64,000 nt of DNA from Gaeumannomyces sp. JS-464 (Eukaryota > Ascomycota > Sordariomycetes > Magnaporthales > Magnaporthaceae). The notes under the pieces were generated by a model. The model was not told the DNA's origin and did no database searches. It saw only the letters and a list, made by a program, of their open reading frames with translations. A program made the position numbers and the translations under genes. Below are positions 32,964 through 42,885 of the stretch, piece after piece; position 1 is the first letter of the stretch, and the number at the start of each line of letters is the position of its first letter. The stretch covers positions 4,340,001 to 4,404,000 of the forward strand of contig NGZR01000001.1 of NCBI GenBank assembly GCA_002197995.1. The letters run 5' to 3'.

Positions 32964-33484
32964 CGATTGTGAACGACAGGGAGTTTTTGTTTTAAACCAG
33001 GCGTTCGAGATATCCGAGACAATTGTTTGCGTACCGGGAATTATAGAGATGGTAGAGCCGCTAGAAAGGCACCAGCAGCATCAGCGAATGGCACGTTACG
33101 CGCTTTGGATTATAGAACAGAACAGATTAGATTGATGACGGCATACCATTCTTCGGTGTTCATCGCTACAATTGTGTCAAATAAATATTGAATATTAGTG
33201 CCCTGGGGTTCCCTGAGCGGTAATGGCTCCCGGTGGATCGTCGCTGGCGATTGACGCTTGCTTGCTAAGACTGCCGCCAAAGGATGTAATAGATATCAGA
33301 CTTTGACGGGCGAGCATCGAGCTCAATGGCCAGATTGGATCGACCACAGGCCTCCGATGCATGTGACAGGGCGGGCGGTCTTTCTTGAGTCCCCAAGGGT
33401 GAACCCCTGGTTATCCCTTGGCTTTCTGTTGGTGAGGCTGTTGGGCAGCCGAAGGGTTGTCCCGTCAATATCGGCGGTTGTCGG
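32964..33484. other. Convergent 3' region
   Basis: 521 bp between the HAD phosphatase and HIT protein stops. It contains a candidate polyadenylation signal and no coding signal. Confidence 0.5.
33180..33185 (+). terminator. Candidate AATAAA polyadenylation signal of the HAD gene
   Basis: AATAAA 217 bp after the stop of the HAD phosphatase, in AT-rich sequence. Fungal signals are degenerate, so this is a candidate only. Confidence 0.35.
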
Positions 33485-34120
33485 CTATCCGGTGACATGA
33501 ACGTTTTGGCATATTAACCTTGGCGGATTGGAGCTACAGTTTCGGCTTTGGTTGGTTGCCTGCCTCTTCCCGAAGCGCCTCAGCGATAGAATCTCGTACC
33601 TCCGTGCGAGATCCACCGCCTCGTCGTCGTCTAGCTCGGACCGGGTACCGCGGCCAAACATGGTGAAGCGGTCGCTCCATTTCCCCTGCTCTCTGAGCTC
33701 GGGGCGCGGGATGATGTGGAAGTGCAGATGAGGCACCACCTGGGCGGCAGCGGCGCCGTTGTTTTGAACAACGTTCCAGTCCGAGACGCCGGTGGCGCGC
33801 ACCACGGCCTCGGAAAGGACTCGGACGAAAAAGCCCAGCTCGCGCGACTCCTCCGCCGTCGCGGCCGTCAGCTTGGGCCGGTGCTCGCGCGGGCATAGCA
33901 GTATGTGGCCGCGCGACAGCGGCATGATGTCCAGAAACGCGATGAGGAGCGGCGTCGACAGCAGGACAAAGGTTGCCGGGTCCGGACCCGTCCTCTCTGG
34001 ATTGAGCGAGTCTGCCGAGGGCTCGGGCGGGCTCAGCGGGTCGAAGGCTGGATAGCTCGCCGAGATGTTGCAGAAAGGGCAGCTTTCCCCTGCTGGGGGC
34101 TCGCCCTCGCCGAAAGCCAT
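33485..34120 (-). CDS. HIT-domain protein
   Basis: Histidine-triad nucleotide hydrolase/transferase family, acting on nucleotide phosphoramidates or dinucleoside polyphosphates. Start chosen at 34120 (MAFGEGEPPAG); a further in-frame ATG 16 codons upstream is less like the family. An N-terminal CPFC (residues 14-17), seen in many fungal HIT proteins, probably binds zinc with later residues. The core has IMPLSRGHILLCPREH and the triad VVPHLHFHIIP (His131, 133, 135). 211 residues, single exon, no break. The final ~30 residues are Arg/Asn-rich and may be divergent, or a C-terminal intron may have been missed. Divergent from RPB12 across about 700 bp. Confidence 0.9.
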   Translation of the reverse strand: MAFGEGEPPAGESCPFCNISASYPAFDPLSPPEPSADSLNPERTGPDPATFVLLSTPLLIAFLDIMPLSRGHILLCPREHRPKLTAATAEESRELGFFVRVLSEAVVRATGVSDWNVVQNNGAAAAQVVPHLHFHIIPRPELREQGKWSDRFTMFGRGTRSELDDDEAVDLARRYEILSLRRFGKRQATNQSRNCSSNPPRLICQNVHVTG

Positions 34121-34821
34121 GTTTCCTCTCAATTGGGGACGACACTCCTGGCTTTCGCGCGCTGACAAGGGGGGACCACTGTATGCCCGTTTGTGCCCAC
34201 GACTCTGTGGGCTCGCAGCCGCGATTTGGCCCGCGGTTTGGTGTGTCGAGCGAGCGCCTGTCTTGCCTCGGCGTCTTTACGTGGACAGGGGGTGATCGAT
34301 GAGTGCCAAATTGAACGGGCCGAGGCACGCCGCCGCGGACGCGTATAAACAGGGTTAGGGTTGGACACGCGCCGACATTGAACAAGAAACCGTTTATAGT
34401 TCCAGCTCTGAAAATGGTGTGTGTAAAAGCGTAGCAGAATTCAAGGCGTTCATTTACCACCGAATGCCTCCTGTCTCTGGTAGAGGGTGAATCAGTCAAC
34501 ATCGTGAGACCAAAAAGAGTCGAGTCTAGCCGCCGTTTCGGGCTACCGTCAAAACCCTTCCCGTCTTGGAGGTTCCGCCAGCGCGGAATCAGATCACGTA
34601 ATCAATCGGTGTGGGGCTATACATAATTCCACACCCACCCAAGACTCGCTCCCGAGGATCCCTGTCGCGGCGCCAAATTTCTCTGCTTCCATCTCGTTCT
34701 GCCGAGAAAGTCCCCCGCCGCCGACTTCGACTGCCATCACACCCGCTTACGCCGCCAGGTCCAACATAAACTCTCACGACCTACCCACCCGCACACCGCC
34801 GATTAATTACAGCGAAAAAAA
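34121..34821. promoter_or_regulatory. Divergent promoter region of HIT protein and RPB12
   Basis: 701 bp between two divergent start codons. Overlapping minus frames over 34129-34502 are extensions of the HIT gene region without similarity. The last 100 bp before RPB12 is pyrimidine-rich, then A-rich, as in fungal core promoters. Confidence 0.5.
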
Positions 34822-35171
34822 ATGTCCCGCGAGGAGTACCAGATCCCGACCGCGGCCTCGGGCTCGCACCAGGGCGGCGGCGGCATGGGCATGGGCGGCG
34901 GCAGCAGCTCGATGGCGACCCAAGGCAGCCCCATCCTCTACAGCTGCGGCGACTGCGGCTACAAGTTCGAGCTCAAGCGCGCCGACGCCATCCGCTGCAC
35001 CGAGTGCGGCTGCCGCGTGCTCTACAAGAACCGCACGAACCGGTGAGTGTTGCGCCGCGCCGCGGCCTGCCCTTGGGGGAGGCAGAACAGGCGTCGGAGG
35101 ACGCCTTGGGAACGCGCATAGGCTAATATTCATCCTTCTCTTCCAGAATGATCGAATTCGAGGCGCGATGA
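34822..35171 (+). CDS. RPB12: RNA polymerases I, II and III subunit RPABC4 (Rpb12)
   Basis: Smallest zinc-binding subunit shared by the three nuclear RNA polymerases; it helps tether the Rpb3/Rpb11 assembly platform. Exons 34822-35042 and 35147-35171 (104-bp intron, GTGAGT..CCAG), 81 residues. The zinc ribbon is exact: Cys42, Cys45, Cys59 and Cys62 in YSCGDCGYKFEL and IRCTECGCRVLYKNRTNR. The second exon is only 25 nt and supplies the conserved ending MIEFEAR. The N-terminal ~35 residues (Gly/Met/Ser-rich) are a variable extension. Its convergent neighbour is GPN1, a polymerase assembly and import factor. Confidence 0.96.
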
Positions 35172-35653
35172 GCCCCAATGTCCTCTCATATTCCGGCGTG
35201 GTATTCTGAGGCATTGGATGAAGGACAAAGGAACTGTCACGGAGCAAAATCCCATAACCACGACCGACTTTATGCCGCTTCCCAAAGCATCCTAGCATCC
35301 TCTGGGTGCGATATGGCACGCGCGTATCCGTGTTTGTGGTGTCTCGCGTTGTGAAACTTCCATAATGAATTCGGTCACGGAGTTTGGAGTTAACGAGGCT
35401 AGATTGAATGAACAAAAAAGAAAAAAAAGAAAAAAAACTCCTTGGTACGTTAGTGGAATCGATATCCATTCTCTAATTTATTTGATTTTGGTATCACATG
35501 GAAAAACAACTAGGAAAAAGTAAATCCCCAGACAAACGCCGACGTATGCTCCCTCTTCACTGTTGATGCGAGTTTCTCCGCCAGATATGCCGTCAAAATC
35601 ATCAGGATCAATGTGCATTGACAATCCCTTCCACTTCATTATAACCGCAGCGA
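35172..35653. other. Convergent 3' region
   Basis: 482 bp between the stops of RPB12 and GPN1. It includes an A-rich stretch (35413-35440) and no gene. Confidence 0.5.
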
Positions 35654-36966
35654 TTATTGGTTCCCCTGGTGCCGCAGGTAGTTCGCAAAGCTGATGTCCT
35701 GGTTCTTGGCCGCCAGGGCATCGTTCACGGCAGCCTCGTAGCGTGCCTGGAGACCCTCGTTGTCCATCTCGTCATTCTCGGCGGAGTCGTCCGAGTCGAT
35801 GGCATCGACCCGCTTGCCCAGCTCGGCGATTGCCGGATCTTCCTGCTCCTCTTCTTGCCCCTTGCCCTTGCCGGCAGCGGCCGCCTTCCTGTCTCCAGCA
35901 AACGACATGCCCTTCATCATCTTCTCGAGCTCCTGCTCGCGAATAAGCTTCTTGGCTTCCTCGCGCTCCTCGCGACGGCGTTCCAGCTCAGGCTGATAAT
36001 CGCGGCGGAACTCTTCCGCTTTGGTGGCGACGGCGGCGAAGAAGTCGTCGGTTCCAGCACCCGTCATGGAGCTGACGCCGACGACGCTAAGATGTGCGTA
36101 GAATTCCTCAAGCATCATGCTCATACTATTGAGGAGGCTGCTCATGTACCCACTACCACCGGCTCCCGTCTCGCCCTCTGCGGAGCCGAAAGCGTTGTTC
36201 TCCTCGTCCTTGCGCAGGGCGGCCTGGAAGGCTTCGAAGTCGGTCATCCCTCCTTGGCGAAGGAGGCATCGACCACGTCGGTCTTGTTGAAAACGAGGAT
36301 CATGGGAAGCTTGGTCTTGTACAGGATGCTGCAGGCGTAGAGCATGTTGCTCATGAAGGTGCTCGTTGAACGGGTGCGCGGGGTGTCGACGATGTATGCG
36401 ATAACGGTGGGGAAAGACGAGGCGAGCGACTCGAGCAGGATAGTGCCGCTGGCGGACCAGACAAAGGCTTCGATCTGCCCGGGGGTGTCAACCAGGATGT
36501 GGTTGATAGGCTTGCGGCCTGCGTTCTCCGCGTTCCTGGCCGTGCGCTTCTCGAGCAGATCGATGACCTGGTCAACCTTGGTGGCGAAGAGGTTGAGCGC
36601 TGTGAGGATGCCGCCGTTGGGGCCGAGGTTGTACTGCCTCATGACCTCTTTGTAGTTGACCGAGTCGCGGATGTCGATGTTGCTGTCGAACGGCACGTTG
36701 AGCACTGCCGGGTCGAGGTTGATGACGTAGGGGGGATCCTTCTTGCTGTGGAGGTGCGCGTTTATACGCTGCATGAAGGTGGTCTTTCCGGATCCTGTTA
36801 CAGGAGGCGCATACCATTAGTACAGGCCCCACGCGACAACCCGGGGCCTCAAAGTTGGATGTGTGAGGCAGAACAATGGCCGGGACCAACCTGCCATGCC
36901 GACGCACACGACAGCGACCGGCTTCTCTGCCTGGCTAGGAGCCGCTGACGCCGCTTCCGACGCCAT
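35654..36966 (-). CDS. GPN1: GPN-loop GTPase 1 (Npa3/XAB1 family)
   Basis: GTPase needed for assembly and nuclear import of RNA polymerase II; essential in yeast as Npa3. Exons 36966-36891 and 36794-35654 with a 96-bp intron (GTTGGT..ACAG, branch TACTAAT) that splits the Walker A motif GMAGSGKT (residues 23-30). Next are [20 protein letters not shown], the GPN loop [14 protein letters not shown], the G3-like [18 protein letters not shown] and the G4 FNKTDVVDA. The acidic/Gln-rich C-terminus is usual. One base is missing at 36244-36252: the conserved FAKEW-MTDFEAF is read as FAKEG-stop. With it allowed the length is 405 residues, as expected. Loss of this gene should be lethal, so the break is probably a sequence error. 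Confidence 0.93.
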
Positions 36967-37437
36967 GATTGTGGATATGAATACCGACCGGCACGGGCCG
37001 AGCAGACAAAAGGGAAAAAGGGGGTGAGGATGGTGGTCCCAAGTTGCGATGTTGCCGTCGCCGTCGAATATGCAGAGCGGGGTATCGCAGGATGGAATTT
37101 TGTTTGGGGCAATGGATTTGGAGCTGCTGGGATGACGGCAGTGCCGTCAATCCCAGCTCGCAGCGCCCCGCAAGCAGCTTGCAGTGGAGCTTTCGCCCGC
37201 AGCCGTCGCGAGCGCAGCTGTCGACAGGGGTCTGCCGATTTTTCGGTCCCCTGACATCACACCACAACCACAAACACGCAGTGCAGTGCGGTTTCTCTCC
37301 GCAGCCCCATCCTACACCAGACCCTTTTGACCACAATATTTGCGTACACTCCTGCCTGAGCAATTGACTGCCTGGCTACCCAGAGACTACGTATCTTGCG
37401 AACCCGTGGTAATCGCGCCCCACAACTCTCAGGCGCC
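36967..37437. promoter_or_regulatory. Bidirectional promoter of GPN1 and CWF19
   Basis: 471 bp between divergent start codons of two nuclear gene-expression factors. No coding frame with a domain is present. Specific elements are not identified. Confidence 0.5.
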
Positions 37438-39785
37438 ATGGATGGACTAGACGAGTTCGAGAAGCAGCTGGCGGCTGACAAGGCCGAGAGAGAGCGCGAA
37501 CAAGAACGCGCCGATCGAAAGGAGAAGCGCCGCCATCACGAGCATCGTCGCGGCAGGTCATCCGACAGAAAACATGACCGCGATGGCGATCAGGAAAGAT
37601 CGAGTCGCCGTGATCGCGACCGCGACCGCGACCATGCCCACGACCGCCATCGCCACAAGCACCGGCGCCACCACTCCCGGGATCGCGAGGACGATGGTCA
37701 CAGGAGCAAGCGCTCTCGCCACGGGCGCGAGGACGAGGCCCATGAGGAAGGAAGTTCGAGGCACAGGCATCGACACAGACACGTGTCCCCCAGTCGACAG
37801 CATCGCGACCGCGACGGTGGCTCGGATGACCCCGAGTACATAAAATCGCACGACCCCAAAGAGGACCTGCCTCTCCCTGACGAGGAGACATCGTCAGCGG
37901 AGGCGTCACACCCAGTCAGGGACTCATGGATGACGGCCCCTTCCGCCCTGGATGTCGACTACATGCACCGGCCGCGATCTGACAAGCCGGCAGAAAAGCC
38001 GAAGCCCGAGCAACGGACTATCTCCCAACGCGAGCTCAATGGAGGCGTCCTAGCTGAGCTGAACAGCGGCAAAATCTGGGAGGAGATTGATGTGCCCACC
38101 CAAAATAAGGCTGGATATACCTTTGGAGACGAAGGTTCGCAGTGGCGCTTGACCAAGTTGAAAGGCGTCTACGACACTGCCAAGCGCACCGGCAAATCCA
38201 TTGATGAGATTGGCAGCGAGGTGTTTGGCAGCCTCCGAGAGTTCGACGATACGCGAGAAGAGAGAATAGAAATGGATAGGAGGAAAACCTACGGCAAGGG
38301 ATACGTAGGCAAGGAAACTCCCACTGGCGAGCTCTACCGCGAGCGAAAAGAGAAACAGGGCATAGACCAGCCCAACCACATGTCCGACCAAGATTCGCCG
38401 CCGCCGGAACAGGGCGCCATGGCGGAGCAAACTCCGGCCGCGCGTCTAGACCAGACGGCCCTGAACAGAATGCGCGCGGCTATGATGAAGGCGAAGCTGC
38501 GCAGGGCCCCTGATGCCGAGAAGCTCGAGGCCGAATACAACGCGGCGATGGCGTCCTTCAAATCAGGTGCCAGCCGCGAACGTGCCGTGGTGCTGGACGC
38601 CTCGCATAGCCGCATGCTGGCGGGCGGGCCGCGCGCAGAGATCAAGGCGGTGGACACCAAGCGCGGTCGCGAGCGCGGCACCGTGGTGGCCAACGAGGAC
38701 ATGAGCGTTGACGACATGGTGCGGGAGGAGCGGCGGACGCGGGGCCAGGCCGGGGCGAGAGCATGCGGATGGCGGAACGGATCGCGCGCGACGGCAAGTT
38801 CGACAACGACCTCGAGTACATGGACGAGAACGCGGAGCGGCTGGCCAAGCGGACTCACAAGACGGACGCAGCGCTCAAGGCGGCGGCCGTCGGCGAGTTC
38901 CAGCGTGTCAACAAGATCCTCGACTCGTGCCCGCTCTGCCACCACGAAGACCGCGAGCCGCCGCGCGACCAGCCGATTGCGCCCGTCGTGTCACTAGCCA
39001 CGCGCGTCTACCTCACGCTCGCACCCGAGCCTGAGCTTAACGGGGCCGAGGGCGGCGCCGTCATTGTGCCGCTCAGCCACCGGCAGAACCTGCTTGAGTG
39101 CGACGACGATGAATGGGAAGAGATCCGGAACTTTATGAAGTCGCTCACGCGCCTGTACCACGAACAGGGGCGTGAGGTGCTGTTCTACGAGAACGCGGCG
39201 GCGCCCCGGCGGCGCATGCACGCGGCCATGGTGGCGGTGCCGATCCCCTACGACCAGGGCGACACGGCGCCAGCCTTCTTCCGCGAGGCCATGTTGTCGA
39301 CCGAGGAGGAGTGGTCGCAGCACAAGAAGTACATCGACACGGGCAAAAAGGCCCGCGAGGGTCTGGGCCGCATGGCGTTTCGGAAGAGCATTGCCAAGGA
39401 GGCGCCCTACTTCCATGTCTGGTTCAACCTTGACGGCGGGCTGGGCCACGTGGTCGAGGACGAGACCAGGTGGCCACGGGGCGACTTGTTCGCCCGGGAA
39501 ATCGTCGGCGGCATGCTGGACTCGGACGTCGACGTCATCAAGAAACAGGGGCGTTGGACTAAGCAGGACAACCGAGTCGATGATTTCAAGAAGCGATGGC
39601 GCAAGTTTGACTGGACTAGGGTGTTGGCTGAGGGCAGTAGGAACCCCGACCAAGGATTCTTGTTTTGGCACAGGATCCCATTTCGCTGGTCCCCTTGGAT
39701 GCTGTGGGGAACGACCGAAAAAGGCACGTTTGGCAGCGGCCTAGATACCGTAATAACCTCGTGCAACAACGGGCCCCTCTTTTAA
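37438..39785 (+). CDS. CWF19-like splicing factor (CwfJ family)
   Basis: Homologue of S. pombe Cwf19 and human CWF19L2, associated with late or disassembling spliceosomes. Start MDGLDEFEKQLAADKAERE at 37438. A long Arg/His/Asp-rich RS-like region (residues about 20-130) is followed by SWMTAPSALDVDYM, a central region with VDDMVREERRTRG and ERIARDGKFDNDLEYMDENA, then CwfJ domain 1 (ILDSCPLCHHED, IVPLSHRQNLLECDDDEW, FYENAA) and CwfJ domain 2 (YFHVWFNLDGGLGHVVED, WPRGDLFAREIVGGML, DDFKKRWRKFDW). One base is missing in the GGGG run 38752-38755, which separates the two halves. With it allowed the protein has 782 residues. The last ~40 residues after the CwfJ end are unusual, and the true stop could differ. 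Confidence 0.92.
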
Positions 39786-40060
39786 TACCATGACGTGCAC
39801 CTATGCCAACCACCAGCGAAGCCATTGCCATCCACGAAATAGACGTGCTTTCCACCGTTCTCCAGACCTTTGCTGTGACTCCATGTCGCGTTTTTTTCTT
39901 TTCTTAAGACTGATGTCCAAAATCCGTCCCATTCTGACCATCCGATCCATGTGCGCACAATGCTCGCGTGACCCTTGTGAGAACCACAGTCTCTGCTGCA
40001 GCGCAGCCCATCATCCCATGGCGGCCTCGGAACCCGGGTCCCCGCCCCGACGCCGATTTT

Positions 40061-40659
40061 TCACTTGGCCGGCGGGGACGCGATGGGAGCCTCATTAAAA
40101 ACGGGCGGGTTCTTGGCGTACCTAGTGACGTAGCTCTTTGCGTTCTTCTCAAACTCCTTGCGGTTGTTCTTGTACTCGTCCGCGATCCTGGCCTCGAGCG
40201 GGTCGTCGGGCTGGGGCTCGACGAGCAGGGCGCGGACGGCCTCGAGGACGCCGAGCAGCTTGCTGGCGGGCTTCCAGTTCTCGGGCTTGAGGACCGAGAG
40301 GCAGATGTTGCCGACGTTGTCGTTTGTCACGTTGGGGTGGTAGATGCGCGTGGCGAAGGTGACAAGCGGCGGCTTGAACGGGTAGTCGGACGGCAGCGAC
40401 ACGACGAGCCCGTACTGGCCGCCCGCGTAGGCCGAGCCCGCCGGGCCCTGGAGCGTCACGTGCCACAGGAACAGGTCCGACTCGAACGGCACCGTGATGG
40501 CCATGCCGGCCGGCGGGTTGGCCATGCACTCGGCCAGTTCCTTGCGCGGGCGTGTGAGGTCAGCGCGGGCAAGACGCGGCAGGGCAGGTGCGGCAAATGC
40601 GCCATGCGCCATATATGTGGTAGGTAGCTTACCTTTTGGACTCTCTTGGTGGAGGCCAT
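40061..40659 (-). CDS. Ubiquitin-conjugating enzyme E2
   Basis: E2 that accepts ubiquitin (or a related modifier) from E1 on its catalytic cysteine. Exons 40659-40633 (nine codons, MASTKRVQK) and 40540-40061, with a 92-bp intron (GTAAGC..CAAG); 168 residues, intact. UBC fold markers: ITVPFESDLFLWHVTLQGP, YGLVVSLPSDYPFKPP, the HPNV motif at residues 77-80 and the active-site Cys89 in VGNICLSVL, then the C-terminal helices. The sequence is closest in feel to Ubc14-like or Ubc4/5-like E2s, but I cannot assign the paralogue, so no symbol is given. Upstream, 1.1 kb separates it from divergent coactosin. Confidence 0.92.
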
Positions 40660-41805
40660 GGTGACTGCCTCGGTGTCGTGAGACTTGTGGAGGAGAAAGC
40701 GATAGCGCGACGCAAGAGATCGAAATGGGTGGAATCTCAAAAGTAACTTGGGGGCTTTTCTGACTGTGAATCTTGGGGGTTCTTGGTGCTATATCACGAG
40801 ACTGTTGGTCTCGATGTTGGGCACTGAACCACGTGGACTTGAGAAATACCAAAGTTCCGGTGACCTTCCTACGCCTAAACTGGCATGCCAGCTGCGATGA
40901 ATCCGAAGGACGCCGATATAAAAACACCAGACCTCGGCTCGCGGGGTTTTTATGTGACACGGGGTATCTTTTCCTTGCGCAGACCAGGGCCGGGTCTTTT
41001 GCTCAGTCTTTTCCGCCTTTATAAGTATTAATAATACAGCAAGGATATATCTTCCTCACAGCAAACCAGATGCATGAGAAAGAAGAATCTGGGGCTCCTG
41101 CTCCCAGCTGTCTGCCTGTGTTGGCGGATGACTGATGCGGGGCACTGCAGCCAACAGGGTCCCTCTCAGCGGGCAGAAGGTGCCTAACCATCGGTCCAGA
41201 CAGACGTCAGAGTGCGCAAAATGCCCCGACCAAGACCCCTGTGGTTGCTCCCTGCAGCGGAGTCAACAGCGGTGCGTCACGACCGCAGCACGAACTAAAA
41301 GCACAGACTCTAGTCGCTCACCGACACACGCCCAGGGGTGGATTTGATTTGCATGCGTGAATGATGCTCTACCCCTCGCTGGACCGCACCGCCCTGAATC
41401 GAGTACCGAAACAGATTCGTCTCAGCCGCATTTCCTAGAGCGAGTCCTGTCTGCCTGCTGCTGCTGCTGACGCTCTTGTTTTTTTTTTTTTTTTTTTTTT
41501 TCCTCTCTGCCAATAGAGTCGCAATTGCTTCACGCCGGGCCGCACGATATGTCGGGCTTCTAGAGACGCACACGATTTGTGTCCCAACTTCTTCAATTGG
41601 TCATATAGAACCGCACACCCGGGCTGTGGCCCCCCTCGCCAATCAGCGGCCGCCCGACAGCTGAGCCCAACGCCGGAAGCTCGCTCTCTGTCTCTCTCTC
41701 TCCTCTACCTCCTTCCTCCACGCATCAACCCCCAACCCCCTAGCGGCAGCGGCCCCTTCCTCCACGGAGCTACAACAAGACAAGCAAACAAAACAAGCCG
41801 CCACG
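40660..41805. promoter_or_regulatory. Divergent promoter region of the E2 and coactosin genes
   Basis: 1.15 kb between divergent start codons. It has a T23 run at 41479-41501 and a pyrimidine-rich 5' leader just before coactosin (41680-41800), as in highly expressed fungal genes. No gene seen. Confidence 0.5.
41479..41501. repeat. T23 homopolymer tract
   Basis: Uninterrupted run of 23 T, preceded by CTG trinucleotides (about 41459-41470). It is probably a nucleosome-depleting promoter tract or polymorphic microsatellite upstream of coactosin. Confidence 0.85.
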
Positions 41806-42255
41806 ATGAACCGGGAGGTTAAGGTCGACACGCCCGAGATCCTCGAGGCGTACGAGAAGGTGCGGTCCGACAAGGACGAGACCAACTGGCTGCTGCTGTC
41901 CAACGCCTCGGGCAAGGACAAGGAGCTGACGCTGACGGCCACGGGCACGGGCGGGCTTGACGAGCTGGCCTCGCGCTTCGACGAGGCCCAGGGCCAGTTC
42001 GGCTACGTGCGCGTCGAGTACGCAAACGACAGCGAGAGCACCCGCGTCAAGTTCGTCCTCGTCGTCTGGATCGGCCGCGAGGTCAGGGGCATGCGCATGC
42101 GCGGCGTCATCAACGAGACCAACGAGGTCAAGCGCGTCCTCAGCCACTTCAGCTTCGACATCAAGACCGACGACAAGGCCGAGCTCAAGACGGCCGACAT
42201 CGTCCAGAAGCTGAGGCGCGCCGGCGGCGCCGACTACAACGGCGGCCGGGGCTAG
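41806..42255 (+). CDS. Coactosin-like F-actin-binding protein (ADF-H domain)
   Basis: Single ADF-homology domain protein of 149 residues that binds actin filaments without the severing activity of cofilin. Single exon and no break. Characteristic features: an N-terminal helix VDTPEILEAYEKVRSD, TNWLLLSNAS, FDEAQGQFGYVRVEY, VKFVLVVWIG as the central strand, MRMRGVINETNEVKRVLSHF as the long actin-binding helix, and DIVQKLRRAGGADYNGG at the end. This length and the absence of an SH3 or repeat region separate it from Abp1-type proteins. The strong C-rich codon bias and pyrimidine-rich leader suggest high expression. Confidence 0.92.
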   Translation: MNREVKVDTPEILEAYEKVRSDKDETNWLLLSNASGKDKELTLTATGTGGLDELASRFDEAQGQFGYVRVEYANDSESTRVKFVLVVWIGREVRGMRMRGVINETNEVKRVLSHFSFDIKTDDKAELKTADIVQKLRRAGGADYNGGRG

Positions 42256-42885
42256 CTGGATCTCATTCGAGGCCCGCGAGGCCGCTCGCTTGTGGTGGGG
42301 AAGCGCTCTTCACCGACTTGGGTGCCAGACAGAGCGGAGGCGGGGAGGAAGAACCAGCGTGGCGTTGGGGTCCCTTAGATTTCCTCACATATTGAAAAAC
42401 TAAAAATCTAAAAATCAAGACAATAAAGTCACACACCTGCATGGCAATCCAATTTCTGGAATACCTTCTTCCACAAAGCTGGGCGTTAGAGTTTGGCGCT
42501 TATACTGAATGCAATCATATTCGGGGCTTAATTATCGTCTGAAAGCGGTCGCTCGCTCAAGCTTCGTGGGATCTGCCAGTATTTTACAAAGGGGCGGCAA
42601 AGAAACTGAGCAAAAAAAAAAATGGATGAAAAGTGGAAAGAACACCGTCCTGTGCTGGACACCGTCCTTGGCGTCGCATATGATGCCTGGCCCTGACCTC
42701 TTTTAAACACCGAAAAACAAGGACAAATAAAACCCAATTCGACTTCTCCAACCCAGAAGACCAGACCCATATGCAGTCCCAGAAACCACCGATAGTAGAG
42801 GTATCTAACAAATACAACGCCCTTAGTGTCAGGGCCAACAAACAAGCAAGGAGTGTGAAGCAAAATCCAGCCAGTCAGTGCATGA
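42256..42885. other. Convergent 3' region
   Basis: 630 bp between the coactosin and HIR3 stops. Apart from the polyadenylation candidate, nothing is seen. Confidence 0.5.
42422..42427 (+). terminator. Candidate AATAAA polyadenylation signal of coactosin
   Basis: AATAAA 167 bp after the coactosin stop in an A-rich context. Position is reasonable for a fungal 3' UTR. Confidence 0.4.
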
